The notes: generated by a model from the letters alone, not told the origin. 64,000 bases of DNA from Streptomyces bathyalis (GCF_015910445.1 NZ_CP048882.1:3162001-3226000), one strand, 5' to 3'. Counted from the stretch's first letter, positions 1-9,317 are shown. Program-made: numbers and translations.

Positions 1-85
1 CGATGCGGCGGAAGTCCTCCGCGGTGTCAGGGGCATCGTCGTGCGGGTGACGGGCACGCTTCGTACGCATCTGTACGGCTGACAT
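1..85 (-). CDS. 5' end of an unidentified gene, cut by the window edge
   Basis: An ATG at 85 on the minus strand opens a frame that runs off the left edge after 28 residues (MSAVQMRTKRARHPHDDA...). The visible part is basic and then acidic, with no recognisable domain. A purine-rich stretch (gaggga/agagga on the minus strand) lies 14-25 nt upstream, which is rather far for an ideal ribosome binding site. Too little is visible to name a family. Confidence 0.4.
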   Translation of the reverse strand, partial: MSAVQMRTKRARHPHDDAPDTAEDFRRI

Positions 86-458
86 CGTGCTGGTGTCCTC
101 TTCCCTCCGGTACTGCGTCCAAGCGGACACCGCGGGAGAAGGACACAGGCGGGCCGGACCACTTCATGGGCCCGAGGGCGAGACAAAGGTCCCGCTCCCG
201 CGGATGTGCCTTCTTGCCGAAGCACTGATGCCCGCGTGCCCCGGCCTCCCGACAGCAAACGTCAGCAATTCGAGGCGAGTTGTACGTGCCTCCCGGGCAC
301 CTGTCAGCCCGCAGCGGCCCAGGAGGGCAGAGCCGCTTTCATGTACGCCGGCCGCCTGCGGGGCGTCCTGACCGGGCGGGCCCTGTGGGGCGCCCGCAGG
401 CAGGTCCCGCCAGGAAACCGCTGGCTGCGGGCCGTTGCCGCGTGCTGTGCTGGCTCGC
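86..458. other. Intergenic region, no gene seen
   Basis: About 370 bases between the divergent partial gene (minus) and the APH-fold gene (plus). Several overlapping open frames exist, as expected at this GC, but none has a convincing start or a recognisable product. It should contain the promoters for both flanking genes. I saw no clear -10/-35 pair or palindrome. Confidence 0.5.
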
Positions 459-1391
459 GTGACTTCATCCCCGCCGTACTCGTCGTACGACGACGCCCAG
501 CCCTCGGGCGATCCGCCGGCGGAGGCGCTCGCTTGGGCCGCCGAAGTCCTCGGCTCGGGAACGGCTGCCGACGTGCGCGCCGTTCGCGCCCTGGGCGGCG
601 GCAGCCACGCCTCCACTCACCTGCTGCAGGCCGCCGATCCTGAACGGCAGGCCGTGCTGCGGCGCTTCCCGCCCGGCGACGACTCCGCGGCCCGCGAGGA
701 GAAGGTCCTGAGGGCGCTCGACGGCCTGGACGGCTTCGCCCCGCGTCTGCTGGGCGTCGATCCGCACGGCGAACGGTGCGGGCTGCCCACCGTTCTGATC
801 ACGCGTCTTCCGGGCCGGGCCGATATCACCCCGGCCGATCCGGACGCCGCGGCGGCGGCACTCGGGCACGCCCTCGCCCGCCTGCACGCACTCCCCCACG
901 CCCGCCTCGCCGGGTTCCGGGACGGCATGACCGCCACCCGCAGCAGCACCGGACCGGCCGCCGCGGCGCTGGACGGGCAGCTCGAACGGCTCGCCGCCCA
1001 GCCGCGGGTGCTGGCCCACTTCGACTACTGGTCGGGAAACGTGCTGTGGCAGGACGGTTCGCTGAGCGGCGTGATCGACTGGGATGGTGCGGGCCTGGCT
1101 CCGCGCGGGTTCGATGTCGGCTGGTGCCGGCTGGACCTCGCCCTGCTGCACGGCCCGGACACCACGACGGCCGACACGTTCTGCGCTGCCTATCGGGACG
1201 CGGCCGGCATCCCACCGCCCGACGTGACGCTGTGGGACCTCTACACCCTCGCCCGTTCCCACCGCACCGTGGAGACCTGGGTCCCCAACTACGCGGGCCT
1301 CGGCCGCACCGACCTCACCGGCCGGGAACTTCGACGGCGCCACACCGCGTGGACGGCACGCTGTCTCGCTGCCGCCGGCCGGGCCTCCTGA
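459..1391 (+). CDS. Aminoglycoside phosphotransferase (APH)-family kinase
   Basis: A 310-residue protein of the APH/choline kinase fold. The Brenner motif reads H187-F-D189-Y-W-S-G-N194, giving catalytic Asp189 and Asn194, followed by the metal-binding IDWDG motif with Asp207. The glycine-rich N-lobe (ALGGGSHAS, about residues 44-52) is the ATP loop. Members of this fold phosphorylate aminoglycosides, macrolides, homoserine, choline or fructosamine, and the substrate here cannot be told from sequence. I chose GTG at 459 (VTSSPPYSS); in-frame TTG 435 and GTG 447 are alternatives. It stands alone: the downstream stretch is degenerate and the next gene is unrelated. Confidence 0.8.
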   Translation: MTSSPPYSSYDDAQPSGDPPAEALAWAAEVLGSGTAADVRAVRALGGGSHASTHLLQAADPERQAVLRRFPPGDDSAAREEKVLRALDGLDGFAPRLLGVDPHGERCGLPTVLITRLPGRADITPADPDAAAAALGHALARLHALPHARLAGFRDGMTATRSSTGPAAAALDGQLERLAAQPRVLAHFDYWSGNVLWQDGSLSGVIDWDGAGLAPRGFDVGWCRLDLALLHGPDTTTADTFCAAYRDAAGIPPPDVTLWDLYTLARSHRTVETWVPNYAGLGRTDLTGRELRRRHTAWTARCLAAAGRAS

Positions 1392-1399
1392 CGACAGCC

Positions 1400-1516
1400 C
1401 TACCCCAGCGGCGAGGTGCGCGTCCCGATCTTGTCCGTGGTCTCCAGAGGGACCCGCGTGCCGTCCGCGGCGAGCGCGGCGATCTCCTCCTCGGTGAGCC
1501 CGGCGTTGGCTCCCAT
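1400..1516 (-). pseudogene. Short C-terminal gene remnant
   Basis: A 38-residue minus-strand frame from an ATG at 1516 to a stop at 1400. It contains GLTEEEIAALAADG, a pattern common near the C-terminus of several alpha-helical families (it reminds me of carboxymuconolactone decarboxylase tails). The frame continues upstream into a 19-bp tandem duplication, so the 5' part appears lost or rearranged. I treat it as a remnant. It could instead be a genuine small peptide. Confidence 0.25.
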
Positions 1517-1517
1517 C

Positions 1518-1560
1518 CGTACGTTGGCCTGCCATTCGTACGTTGGCCTGCCATTCGTAC
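1518..1560. repeat. 19-bp tandem duplication
   Basis: The unit CGTACGTTGGCCTGCCATT occurs twice back to back (1518-1536, 1537-1555), followed by a further CGTAC. A looser CGTACG element recurs at 1572 and 1593. It sits in the non-coding gap beside the gene remnant and looks like a slippage product. Confidence 0.75.
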
Positions 1561-1824
1561 GGGCAGCCGGTCGTACGAGCAGTCGTTCGTGACGTACGCA
1601 GTCGGCACGGCCATGGACGCACTTCCTCTCCCGCACAGACCGCCCGGCCCGGATTCATGGTCCCGGGCCCGGGAACCGGGCACTTCCGGTGAGCCCCTGA
1701 ACGGGTGAGTGAGCGGAAGGCGGATCCTGCGCTTTGCGGGTCGCCGGCATCGCCGGAACCTCAGACCGATCTGAGTATCCCGACGGATATCCGCAGGTGC
1801 CGGGGCGGCGTCACGCTGCCCGGC

Positions 1825-4599
1825 ATGGAGTACAACCAGCCGCTCGCACACTGCCCCTACTGCCTGGGACCGCTGGGGCAGGGGGAGCAGAGAGAGGGGC
1901 AGGCGGACGAGCCCGCCAACTGCCCTTACTGCGCACTGCCGTTGACCGGCGAGGCGCACGAGGAGGTGCGGCGGATCGACGCGGAGCTGACCGGTCTGGA
2001 ACAGCGACGCGCCGCACTGTACGGACGGCGGCAGACCTTGGTAGCCGGGCTGCGGGCCGCAGCGCAAAGCGCTGCCCGAGGCGCGTCGGCCCAGGGTGGG
2101 GCTCCGGGCGGTGCCTTCAAGGCCATGCCGGCGCACGGACCGGTGCCCCGGTCGTGGACCGCGGGCCGTGCCGAGACCTCCTCGTACACCGCACGCAATG
2201 TCCTGCTCGTGCTCGGCGGTCTGCTGCTCACCGTCGCCGCGCTCGCCTTCACGCTGCTCAGCTGGGGCAGCATGGGCGTCGGCGGCCGTGCGCTGGTGCT
2301 CGGTGGGCTGACCCTCGCCACCCTCGCCGTGCCGCTGCTCCTGTTGCGCCGCAAGCTGGTGGCCACCGCGGAGTCCGTCGCCGCGTTCGGTCTGGCGCTG
2401 TTGGCGCTGGACGCGTACGCACTGCACGAGGTCGCTCTCCCGTACGCGGACGGCCTCGGCTTCACGGCAGCCAGCGCGGCGTTGATCGCCCCGCTGTGGG
2501 CCGGCTACGGGCTGGCGCTGCCGGCACCCGGTCTGCGGCTGCCGCTGCCCTTCGCCGTCGTCGTCGCCCAACTCCCGCTCCCGCTTTGGGCGCTGACCCT
2601 CGACGGGACCTCGGACGCGTCGGTCTACACACTCGCCCTGGCGCTGCTGGTCACCTTCGCGGCGGACGTCGCACTGGCGGTGTCGCCGCAGAGGGACGGC
2701 ATGGGCACCCGGGCCACCGCCCGGCCGGTACGGCTGACGGCCGCCGTGGCGGCGGTGCCGGTGGGCGCACTGATGATGAGCGTGACGCTGTCGCAGGAGT
2801 CCAACGACGTTGCCGCGGCCGCACGTTGGAGCGCCTTGCAGGTGGTGGCGGCGGCCGTCCTTCTGTTTGCGGGGCAGCGACAGCAGGCCCGTCGGCTGGC
2901 GATTCCGCTGGGCATGGCCGCCGGGCTGGTGCTGATCACGGCGCTGGGGGGCCTGGTGTGGGCCCTTGCCGGTGCCGAAGACACGGCGGACCCGGACTGG
3001 CGGATGCTGGTGTATCTGCTGTGCGCGATGGGCCTGTTGGGCGCGGTGCTCGTCCTGCGCGTGGCACGGGGGCGGAGCGCGCCGCAGTCGGCCGGACTCG
3101 TGGTGGCGGCCGCTGTCGTCCAGTGCGTTGCGCTGGTGTGGGTGCTGGTGCCGGTGGCGGAGGCGGTCTTCGGGCCGTTGTACTTCGTGACGCGGGCGTG
3201 GGAGGGGCCGCCGCTCGGCACGGTCCGGCAGGACGTCGGCAGTCACCACGAATGGACCGGCTCCGCCGCCACGCTGCCGATCCTCCTGCTGCTGGCCCTG
3301 TCGGTGCCGCTGATCGCCGGTGCGCTCGACCGGAAGGCAGGTGACGGTCAACGGCCGGGCGACGACGGCGCGTTGGGCCCCCTCAAGGCCACCGGATCGC
3401 CCCTCAGCCCCCGCTGGGTGGTGCCCCCGGTGCCCGTACGGTCCGTTCTGCCCGTACTGTTCGCCACCGTCGGCGCAACGTTGCCGCTGGCGCTGGGCCT
3501 GCCCTACGGGCCGACCGTGACCGTCGTCGCCGCACTGGCCATCGGCCTGCTCGCCACCGCGGCCACGGTGGCGGACGCCACCACCGGCGTGACCGCACTG
3601 GTGTCGGGTCTCGCCCTGGCCGGCACCGCGACCGGCTGGGCGCTCGCTCAACAGACCGCGACCCTGGCGGTGTTGGCCCTGCTGTGCGGTGCGTCCGCGG
3701 CGGCCGCGGCCTGGTCGCCGAAGGGCGGCCCCGGGCTCCGGGCCGCACTCGCGGCCTCGGCAGTGGCGTACGCGGCCGGGCTGGCCGGAGCGCTCGCCGC
3801 GGCTCTGCACTTCCCCGCGCACCAGGCCGCGTTCGCGGTGCTCGCGGTAGCCGTGGCCACCGTGCCGGCGGCGGCCCTGCTGGACCGCGGCGCGGATGCG
3901 ACGGAGCCCGCGGCACGGAAGGCCATCGCATTCGCCGTCGAATGCACGGGCTACGCAACGGCGTTGGTCGCGCTCCTGCTCTGCGCCCCGTACCCGGGCA
4001 CGCTCTGGCTCGCCCTCGCCCTCAGCGCCGTCTCCGCGGCGGGCGTCGCCCTCCGGCCCGACCGGCGTCCGGGCGCGGGCCATGCGTCGGCGGCTCTGCT
4101 CGTACTCGCCACGTGGGTACGGCTGTTCGCCTCCGACATCTCCACCCCCGAGGCATACACGCTGCCCGTCTCCGCCGCCCTGCTGCTCATCGGCTGGCTG
4201 CGCAGGCGCCGTTCGGGCAGCGGCGCGGGCTCAGCTGCCCGGGTGTCGTCGTGGTGGGCGTACGGCGGCGGGCTCACCTTCACCTTCGTGCCGAGCCTGG
4301 TCATGGTGCTGAGCGACCCGTACTGGCTGCGCCCACTGCTGCTCGGCACAGGCGCTCTGGGCACCACCCTCGCGGGCGCCCGGTGGCGGACGCAGGCGCC
4401 ACTGCTGCTCGGCGGGGTCACCCTCGCGGCGGTCGGCGCTCACGAACTCGCCCCGTACGTCGCCCAGGTCGCGTGGCTGCTGCCCCGATGGCTGATGCCT
4501 GCGCTCGCCGGGCTGCTGCTTGTCGTGGCCGGTGCCACGTACGAGCGGCGGCTGGAGGAGGCGCGACGGCTCAAGCGCGCCTGGCAGCGGCTGGGTTGA
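1825..4599 (+). CDS. Large integral membrane protein with N-terminal zinc-ribbon
   Basis: A 924-residue protein. The first 40 residues hold two CPYC knuckles (about residues 9-12 and 33-36) typical of a zinc ribbon. A short coiled segment follows (about 50-75) with a signature LTGLEQRRAALYGRR, then a linker and about 20 hydrophobic helices from residue 125 to the C-terminus. This architecture is common in Streptomyces and mycelial actinomycetes, usually annotated as a hypothetical membrane protein; no catalytic motif is visible. ATG 1825 places the first CPYC close to the N-terminus. The frame is open to a GTG at 1705, but codon use upstream of 1825 is less GC-biased. A double-hairpin terminator follows the stop. 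Confidence 0.75.
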   Translation: MEYNQPLAHCPYCLGPLGQGEQREGQADEPANCPYCALPLTGEAHEEVRRIDAELTGLEQRRAALYGRRQTLVAGLRAAAQSAARGASAQGGAPGGAFKAMPAHGPVPRSWTAGRAETSSYTARNVLLVLGGLLLTVAALAFTLLSWGSMGVGGRALVLGGLTLATLAVPLLLLRRKLVATAESVAAFGLALLALDAYALHEVALPYADGLGFTAASAALIAPLWAGYGLALPAPGLRLPLPFAVVVAQLPLPLWALTLDGTSDASVYTLALALLVTFAADVALAVSPQRDGMGTRATARPVRLTAAVAAVPVGALMMSVTLSQESNDVAAAARWSALQVVAAAVLLFAGQRQQARRLAIPLGMAAGLVLITALGGLVWALAGAEDTADPDWRMLVYLLCAMGLLGAVLVLRVARGRSAPQSAGLVVAAAVVQCVALVWVLVPVAEAVFGPLYFVTRAWEGPPLGTVRQDVGSHHEWTGSAATLPILLLLALSVPLIAGALDRKAGDGQRPGDDGALGPLKATGSPLSPRWVVPPVPVRSVLPVLFATVGATLPLALGLPYGPTVTVVAALAIGLLATAATVADATTGVTALVSGLALAGTATGWALAQQTATLAVLALLCGASAAAAAWSPKGGPGLRAALAASAVAYAAGLAGALAAALHFPAHQAAFAVLAVAVATVPAAALLDRGADATEPAARKAIAFAVECTGYATALVALLLCAPYPGTLWLALALSAVSAAGVALRPDRRPGAGHASAALLVLATWVRLFASDISTPEAYTLPVSAALLLIGWLRRRRSGSGAGSAARVSSWWAYGGGLTFTFVPSLVMVLSDPYWLRPLLLGTGALGTTLAGARWRTQAPLLLGGVTLAAVGAHELAPYVAQVAWLLPRWLMPALAGLLLVVAGATYERRLEEARRLKRAWQRLG

Positions 4600-4616
4600 G
4601 GACCAGGCCGGCGTCC

Positions 4617-4690
4617 GCACGGCTCGAAGGACGCGAGCCGTGCGAGCCCCAGCCCCGTACCGATGCGTCAAGGCACGTCGGTACGGGGCT
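4617..4690 (+). terminator. Double-hairpin transcription terminator
   Basis: Two strong inverted repeats follow the membrane protein stop. The first is GCACGGCTCG / CGAGCCGTGC (4617-4626 with 4634-4643). The second is AGCCCCGTACCGA with its exact complement (4651-4663 with 4678-4690), around a 14-nt loop that can itself close by TGC/GCA. There is no long T-run, as is usual in Streptomyces. Being symmetrical, it can also serve the convergent UvrA-like gene. Confidence 0.8.
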
Positions 4691-5055
4691 GACTCACGTC
4701 GCGCGCATGATCTCGCTCGGGGTTCGGCGGGAGAGCGCGCTGCAGCCCCCGCGTGGGCGTGACGTCTGGCGTGGTGCGGCCTCCGACGCTAGTCACGCCG
4801 TCCCGCGGGGCCGTGAGTAATCACTGCTCGTGACGGCCGACACATCGAGAAGAGGAACGGGCAGGTCCGCGCCGCGACGACCGCCCCCGCTGCCCGGCGG
4901 GCGAGCCGTGCCGCGGGATCGTCGACGTCCCCCGCCGGGCTTGCCGTGGGGCCTCGCGGATGCCGGGAGCCACCGGCCTCCGGCGGCGCGCGGCCGCGGT
5001 GACGGAGGAGGTGCTCCGGCCGCCGGGCATCGGGCTGCGGACCACTGCGGAGGTG
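4691..5055. other. Gap between convergent genes, no gene seen
   Basis: The space between the terminator and the 3' end of the UvrA-like gene. Only high-GC shadow frames are present. Nothing is recognisable in the translations on either strand. Confidence 0.5.
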
Positions 5056-7311
5056 TCAGCGGCCGGCCCGGTCCCCCGTGCCGTCCTGGTGCAGCGCCTC
5101 GGCGGTGGCCGTGCCGGTGACCCCGGCGACGGGGCCTTGGTAGAGGAGCCGACCGCCGTGCTTGCCGGGCCCGGGGCCCAGCTCGAGCATCCAGTCCGCT
5201 CGCCGGATGACGTCGAGGTTGTGCTCGATCAGTACGACCGTGTGCCCATGGTCGACCAGGCCGTCGAGGAGGCCCAGCAGAGTGTCGATGTCCTGCATGT
5301 GCAGGCCGGTGGTGGGCTCGTCGAGGATGTAGAGGGCCGGAGCGGTCGAGTCGCGAAGGGCCTTGGCGATCTTCACGCGCTGGCACTCGCCTCCGGAGAG
5401 GGTCGTCAGCGGCTGGCCGAGGCGGAGATATCCCAGCCCGACCTCGTCGAGGTGTCGCACGGCCCTGACGATCGCGCGGTCCGGGAGCCGATGGATGGCC
5501 TCGCTGATCGTGAGGTCGTCGATGTCGGCGATGGACATACCGTCGACGGTGTACCTGAGAACCTCGGGCCTGAAGCGGCGGCCCTGGCAGGTGTCGCAGA
5601 CCGTTTCCTGATCCTCCATGAACGCGAGGTCGGTGCAGATGGTCCCGAGGCCCTGGCAGCCGGGGCAGGCGCCGTCGGAGTTGGCGCTGAACAGGCCGGC
5701 CGCGACGCCGTGGTGGCGGGCGAAGAGCTTGCGGAGGGGAGCGGTGATCCCTGTGTAAGTGATCGGCGTCGAGCGGCGGTTGGCGCTGACCGGCCTCTGG
5801 TCGATGACGACGGCGTCGTGCTGGTCGATCAGTTCGCCCGCCAGGCTGCTCTTCCCGGAGCCGGCCACGCCGGTGAACACGGTCATCACGCCCGTGGGGA
5901 TGTCCGCGGTCACGTTCTTGAGGTTGTTGCGCGTGGCGCCGGCCACGGTGATCTGCCCACGAGGCGTTCGCGGGTCCTCCTTGACGCGCCGGTGCTGCCT
6001 CAGTGCGGCAGCGGTGGCGGTCCCGGCCCGGCACAGTCCTTCGAACGAGCCCTGGTAGACAAGGGTGCCGCCCTGCTCGCCCGCCCCCGGCCCGACCTCG
6101 ATGACCTGGTCCGCGACGGCCATGACAGCGGGGTCGTGCTCGACGACCAGGACGCAGTTGCCCTTGTCGCGCAGCCGGCCCAGCAGGTCGGTCATGGAGG
6201 CGACGTCGTGGGGGTGGAGCCCGACCGTGGGCTCGTCGAAGACGTAGATCATCTCCGTGAGGCTGCTGCCCAGGTGGCGGAGGGTCTTGATCCGCTGCGA
6301 CTCGCCGCCGGAGAGCGTCGTGGTGCTGCGGCCGAGGTGGAGGTATCCGAGCCCGATGGCGACCATCGCCTGCAACCGGTCGGTCAGCGCGGACACGACC
6401 GGCGCCACGCTCGCCTCGGTCACCCCCTTGACCCGCTCCGCGAGTTCGCTGACCTCCATCCGGGCCATCTCGCCGATGGTGTGGCCCAGCACCGTGGCGC
6501 TCCGGCTCTCCTTGTGCAGACGGTCCCCGTGGCAGTCCGGGCACATCTCGGAGCGGGTGAACTCGGTGAGCGTCTTCTTCTTGCGCTCGGACATGTCGTC
6601 GGAGCTGCGCAGGTAGATGCGCTCGAACCGCTCGACCACGCCCTGGTACTCCCTGGGAAGCCTCTTCGCCGACGCTCCGGCAGCCCGGGCGCCGTACAGC
6701 AGCGCGTCCCGCTCGTTCCGGCTCCAGTGGCGCAGCGGCCTGTCGAGCGGGAACACCCCGACGTCGGCGAAGTGGGAGTACCAGTAGCCGCCGGGTGCGA
6801 ATCCGGGCAGCAGCACGGCGCCCTCGTTCAGCGACTTGTCCAGGTCGACGAAGCGGTCCACGGCGCTGGCCACGACCTCGCCGATGCCCGAGCACGTGGG
6901 GCACATGCCGGCCGGTTCGTTGAAGGAGAAGCACGTGGCCTCGCCGACGTGCGGAGTGCTCACCCTGGAGAACAGAAGACGCAGGTACGTCCAGATGTCG
7001 GTGATCGTGCCCACTGTGGAGCGGGCATTGCCGCCCAGCCGACGTTGGTCGATCACCACCACCGGGGAGAGCCCGTCGATGTGGGTGACCTCGGGGCGGG
7101 CCCACTTCGGCAGACGGTTGCGGGTGAAGGGCGGATAGGTCTCGTTGAGCTGGTAGTTGGCCTCGGCGGCGATCGTGTCGAAGACGAGCGAGGACTTGCC
7201 GGAGCCCGAGACCCCGACGAAGACCACGACCTGCGCGCGCGGCACATCGATGTCGAGCCGGCGAAGGTTGTGCGTGCGGGCTTCGCGGATCCGGATGCTG
7301 TGATGCGCCAT
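5056..7311 (-). CDS. UvrA-like ABC ATPase (excinuclease subunit A paralogue)
   Basis: A 751-residue protein with two UvrA-type ABC domains. The first Walker A is GVSGSGKSS (about residues 33-41) and the second GVAGSGKSS in the C-terminal half. Each half has an LSGGE signature (TLSGGESQRIK, TLSGGECQRVK) and a DEPT Walker B. Zinc-finger cysteines are present (CPTCSG, CPDCHG, CPGCQG, CDTCQG). It is about 200 residues shorter than housekeeping UvrA and lacks part of the UvrB-binding/insertion region. Such UvrA2/DrrC-like paralogues are linked to resistance to DNA-binding drugs rather than general nucleotide excision repair. Start: ATG 7311. It is divergently transcribed from a WYL regulator 62 bp away, which probably controls it. 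Confidence 0.9.
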   Translation of the reverse strand: MAHHSIRIREARTHNLRRLDIDVPRAQVVVFVGVSGSGKSSLVFDTIAAEANYQLNETYPPFTRNRLPKWARPEVTHIDGLSPVVVIDQRRLGGNARSTVGTITDIWTYLRLLFSRVSTPHVGEATCFSFNEPAGMCPTCSGIGEVVASAVDRFVDLDKSLNEGAVLLPGFAPGGYWYSHFADVGVFPLDRPLRHWSRNERDALLYGARAAGASAKRLPREYQGVVERFERIYLRSSDDMSERKKKTLTEFTRSEMCPDCHGDRLHKESRSATVLGHTIGEMARMEVSELAERVKGVTEASVAPVVSALTDRLQAMVAIGLGYLHLGRSTTTLSGGESQRIKTLRHLGSSLTEMIYVFDEPTVGLHPHDVASMTDLLGRLRDKGNCVLVVEHDPAVMAVADQVIEVGPGAGEQGGTLVYQGSFEGLCRAGTATAAALRQHRRVKEDPRTPRGQITVAGATRNNLKNVTADIPTGVMTVFTGVAGSGKSSLAGELIDQHDAVVIDQRPVSANRRSTPITYTGITAPLRKLFARHHGVAAGLFSANSDGACPGCQGLGTICTDLAFMEDQETVCDTCQGRRFRPEVLRYTVDGMSIADIDDLTISEAIHRLPDRAIVRAVRHLDEVGLGYLRLGQPLTTLSGGECQRVKIAKALRDSTAPALYILDEPTTGLHMQDIDTLLGLLDGLVDHGHTVVLIEHNLDVIRRADWMLELGPGPGKHGGRLLYQGPVAGVTGTATAEALHQDGTGDRAGR

Positions 7312-7336
7312 GGCGGGGACCCTAGGACATGATGTG

Positions 7337-7362
7337 GCCGGAAATTGGCCTCAAATTCCGGC
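7337..7362. promoter_or_regulatory. Candidate operator between uvrA-like gene and WYL regulator
   Basis: A perfect 7-bp inverted repeat, GCCGGAA (7337-7343) and TTCCGGC (7356-7362), separated by 12 nt. It is centred in the short divergent intergenic region, in the right place for a WYL/DeoR-type regulator to control both promoters. Inferred from position and symmetry only. Confidence 0.45.
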
Positions 7363-7373
7363 ACACTGCAGTC

Positions 7374-8324
7374 GTGGCCGACGTGATGCAACGAACCCTC
7401 GCGCTGCTGGTCGTGCTGCAGTCCGGAAGGAGGTTCTCGGGCGGGGAGCTTGCGGCCCGCCTGGACGTTCCCCCGCGCACCCTCCGGCGCGACATCGGCC
7501 GGCTGCGCGGCTACGGGTATCCGGTCGAGACGCAGCCCGGGCCGGGCGGCTACTACCAGCTCGCGGCCGGGCAGACCATGCCACCGCTGGTGCTCGATGA
7601 CGACGAGGCCATCGCCACGCTCCTGGGTCTGGCAGCGCTCGGCGCCACCGGCAGCGCGAGCGAGGGAAGCCTCGACGAGGCGGCGATCCGCGCCTACGGC
7701 AAGGTGGACCAGTATCTGCCCAAGCGGCTGCGTCCCCGGGCGGCAGCGCTGCGGGACAGCCTTGAGGCAATGCCGACGCCCGCGCCCAGTCCGAGCGCGA
7801 AGACGGTCAGCGCCCTCGCCGAGGCGATCGCTCGGCAGCACCTCGTGACGATCCACTACGTCGGGGCGAGCGGCGAGGCGACCACCCGCCAGGTCGAGCC
7901 GCATCGCCACATCCACCTGCACATGCGCTGGTACCTGCTGGGCTGGGACACGGACAAGGAGGACTGGCGCGTCTTCCGCCTCGACCGCGTGGCCGAACTG
8001 CGGGTGCACAGCCGCACGTTCTCGCCGCGCCCGCTTCCGGCCGAGACCGCCGGCGCCTATCTGCGGGAGGGGATCAACCGGTACCGGCAGCGCGTGGTGC
8101 TGACCATCGACGCCCCCGTGACAGCGGTGGCGGAGGCCTTCTACCGCCAGGACGTCGATCTCACCGCGACGGAGGGAGGCAGGACCCGCGCCGTGCTGAT
8201 GCTGGATTCCTGGCAGTGGCTGCTGCCGGCGCTCGCCTTCCTCGACGCCGACGTCACAGTCGAGGAACCCGAGGAATTCCGCACGGCCTTCCGGGACTTC
8301 GGCGCCCGCCTCACACGCGCCTGA
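7374..8324 (+). CDS. HTH/WYL-domain transcriptional regulator (YafY/DeoR type)
   Basis: About 316 residues. An N-terminal winged helix (MQRTLALLVVLQSGRRFSG, then a recognition helix LDVPPRTLRRDIGRL) is followed by a WYL ligand-binding domain (about residues 125-200: VTIHYVGASGE, HLHMRWYLLGWD, WRVFRLDRV) and a WCX C-terminal domain. WYL proteins sense nucleic-acid or small-molecule ligands and commonly respond to DNA damage. I chose GTG 7374 (VADVMQRT); ATG 7386 is equally good, while the longer frame from 7329 would overlap the candidate operator. Divergent from the UvrA-like gene, which suggests it regulates that gene. Confidence 0.85.
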   Translation: MADVMQRTLALLVVLQSGRRFSGGELAARLDVPPRTLRRDIGRLRGYGYPVETQPGPGGYYQLAAGQTMPPLVLDDDEAIATLLGLAALGATGSASEGSLDEAAIRAYGKVDQYLPKRLRPRAAALRDSLEAMPTPAPSPSAKTVSALAEAIARQHLVTIHYVGASGEATTRQVEPHRHIHLHMRWYLLGWDTDKEDWRVFRLDRVAELRVHSRTFSPRPLPAETAGAYLREGINRYRQRVVLTIDAPVTAVAEAFYRQDVDLTATEGGRTRAVLMLDSWQWLLPALAFLDADVTVEEPEEFRTAFRDFGARLTRA

Positions 8325-8465
8325 CCCGCCCCACCGTCCCGCAACTCGCGGCATCACGCGGGCCGGCAGCTCCAGAACCGCGGAAACACCGACTCCAGCG
8401 CGTAGTTCATCGACACGCCTGCAACCTGCCCGGCCCATGGGACGCCGGGTGCCGCACGGCATGGC

Positions 8466-9317
8466 TCAGCGCGTGAGGTCCATGCGCTGAGTGCCGGTGA
8501 CCGAGAGCAGCGCCAGCGCCTCCTCGGAGGGCGAGCCTGGGTCAGCGGTGTAGATCACGACCTGCTGGTCGCGGTCGGTGATGGCGAGGGCATCGCAGTT
8601 GACGGTGACCGGACCGACCAGCGGGTGCTGGAGCGTCTTGCGCAGGGCCGGTTCGGCGGACACGTCGTGGGACTCCCACAGCCGGACGAACTCTTCGCTC
8701 CCGGCGAGCAGTTCACCCACCAGCTCGGCCACGTCCGGATCGTCGGGGTAGCGGGCGGCGGCGGCACGAAGGCGCTGCGCCGAGGTGCGGGCGAAGGCGT
8801 CCGCGTCCGAGACCCCGTACAGCCGCTGCCCCCGCGTGTGCGGCCCGAGGAAGACGCGGCGCACGAGGTTGCGGTCGCGACGCGGCAGGGCGGAGAAGTC
8901 CTCCATCAGGGCTGCCGCGAGGCCGTTCCAGGCGAGCACCTCGAAGGACGCGGACGTCACGATCGCCGCCGCCCGCGGCAGCCGCTGCAGCAAGTCGAGG
9001 ATGCTCTGCCGTACCTCGCGCGAGGGCCCCGTCGGCGGGAGCGGCGGTGCACCGGCGAGGTGGTGGAGATGGTCCCGCTCGGCGTCCGACAGGCGCAGGG
9101 CCCGGGCCAGCCCGGCCAGCACCTCGCGCGACGGACGCGGGCCGCGGGCCTGCTCCAGGCGCGTGCAGTACTCCGTGGATATGAAGGCCAGCTGCGCCAC
9201 CTCCTCACGGCGCAACCCAGGGGTGCGGCGGCGCGGCCCGGCGGGCAGCCCCACGTCAGCGGGGCTGATCCGCTCGCGCCTGCTGCGCAGGAAGTCCGCC
9301 AGTTCTCGTCGGTCCAC
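8466..9317 (-). CDS. XRE-family regulator with MmyB-like ligand-binding domain
   Basis: 283 residues. The N-terminal helix-turn-helix (RRTPGLRREEVAQLAFISTE, about residues 28-47) is followed by the MmyB-like PAS-related domain with its hallmark VLAWN (about residue 125) and the RNLVRRVFLGP segment. This is a very common Streptomyces family, and its members frequently repress a divergent oxidoreductase gene. The start is GTG 9317, giving the usual VDRRELADFLRSRRERI N-terminus; the frame upstream would run into the SDR gene. It is divergent from the SDR gene by 86 bp, consistent with local regulation. Confidence 0.88.
   Translation of the reverse strand: MDRRELADFLRSRRERISPADVGLPAGPRRRTPGLRREEVAQLAFISTEYCTRLEQARGPRPSREVLAGLARALRLSDAERDHLHHLAGAPPLPPTGPSREVRQSILDLLQRLPRAAAIVTSASFEVLAWNGLAAALMEDFSALPRRDRNLVRRVFLGPHTRGQRLYGVSDADAFARTSAQRLRAAAARYPDDPDVAELVGELLAGSEEFVRLWESHDVSAEPALRKTLQHPLVGPVTVNCDALAITDRDQQVVIYTADPGSPSEEALALLSVTGTQRMDLTR

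Noticed and set aside
1315..4083. 922-codon open frame on the minus strand opposite the membrane protein
   Set aside because: Composition is Arg/Gly/Gln-rich and patternless. The plus strand encodes clear membrane helices and zinc knuckles with the expected third-position GC bias. A high-GC shadow frame.
4960..7332. 790-codon frame on the plus strand opposite the UvrA-like gene
   Set aside because: No domain texture, while the minus strand has complete ABC motifs. Shadow frame.
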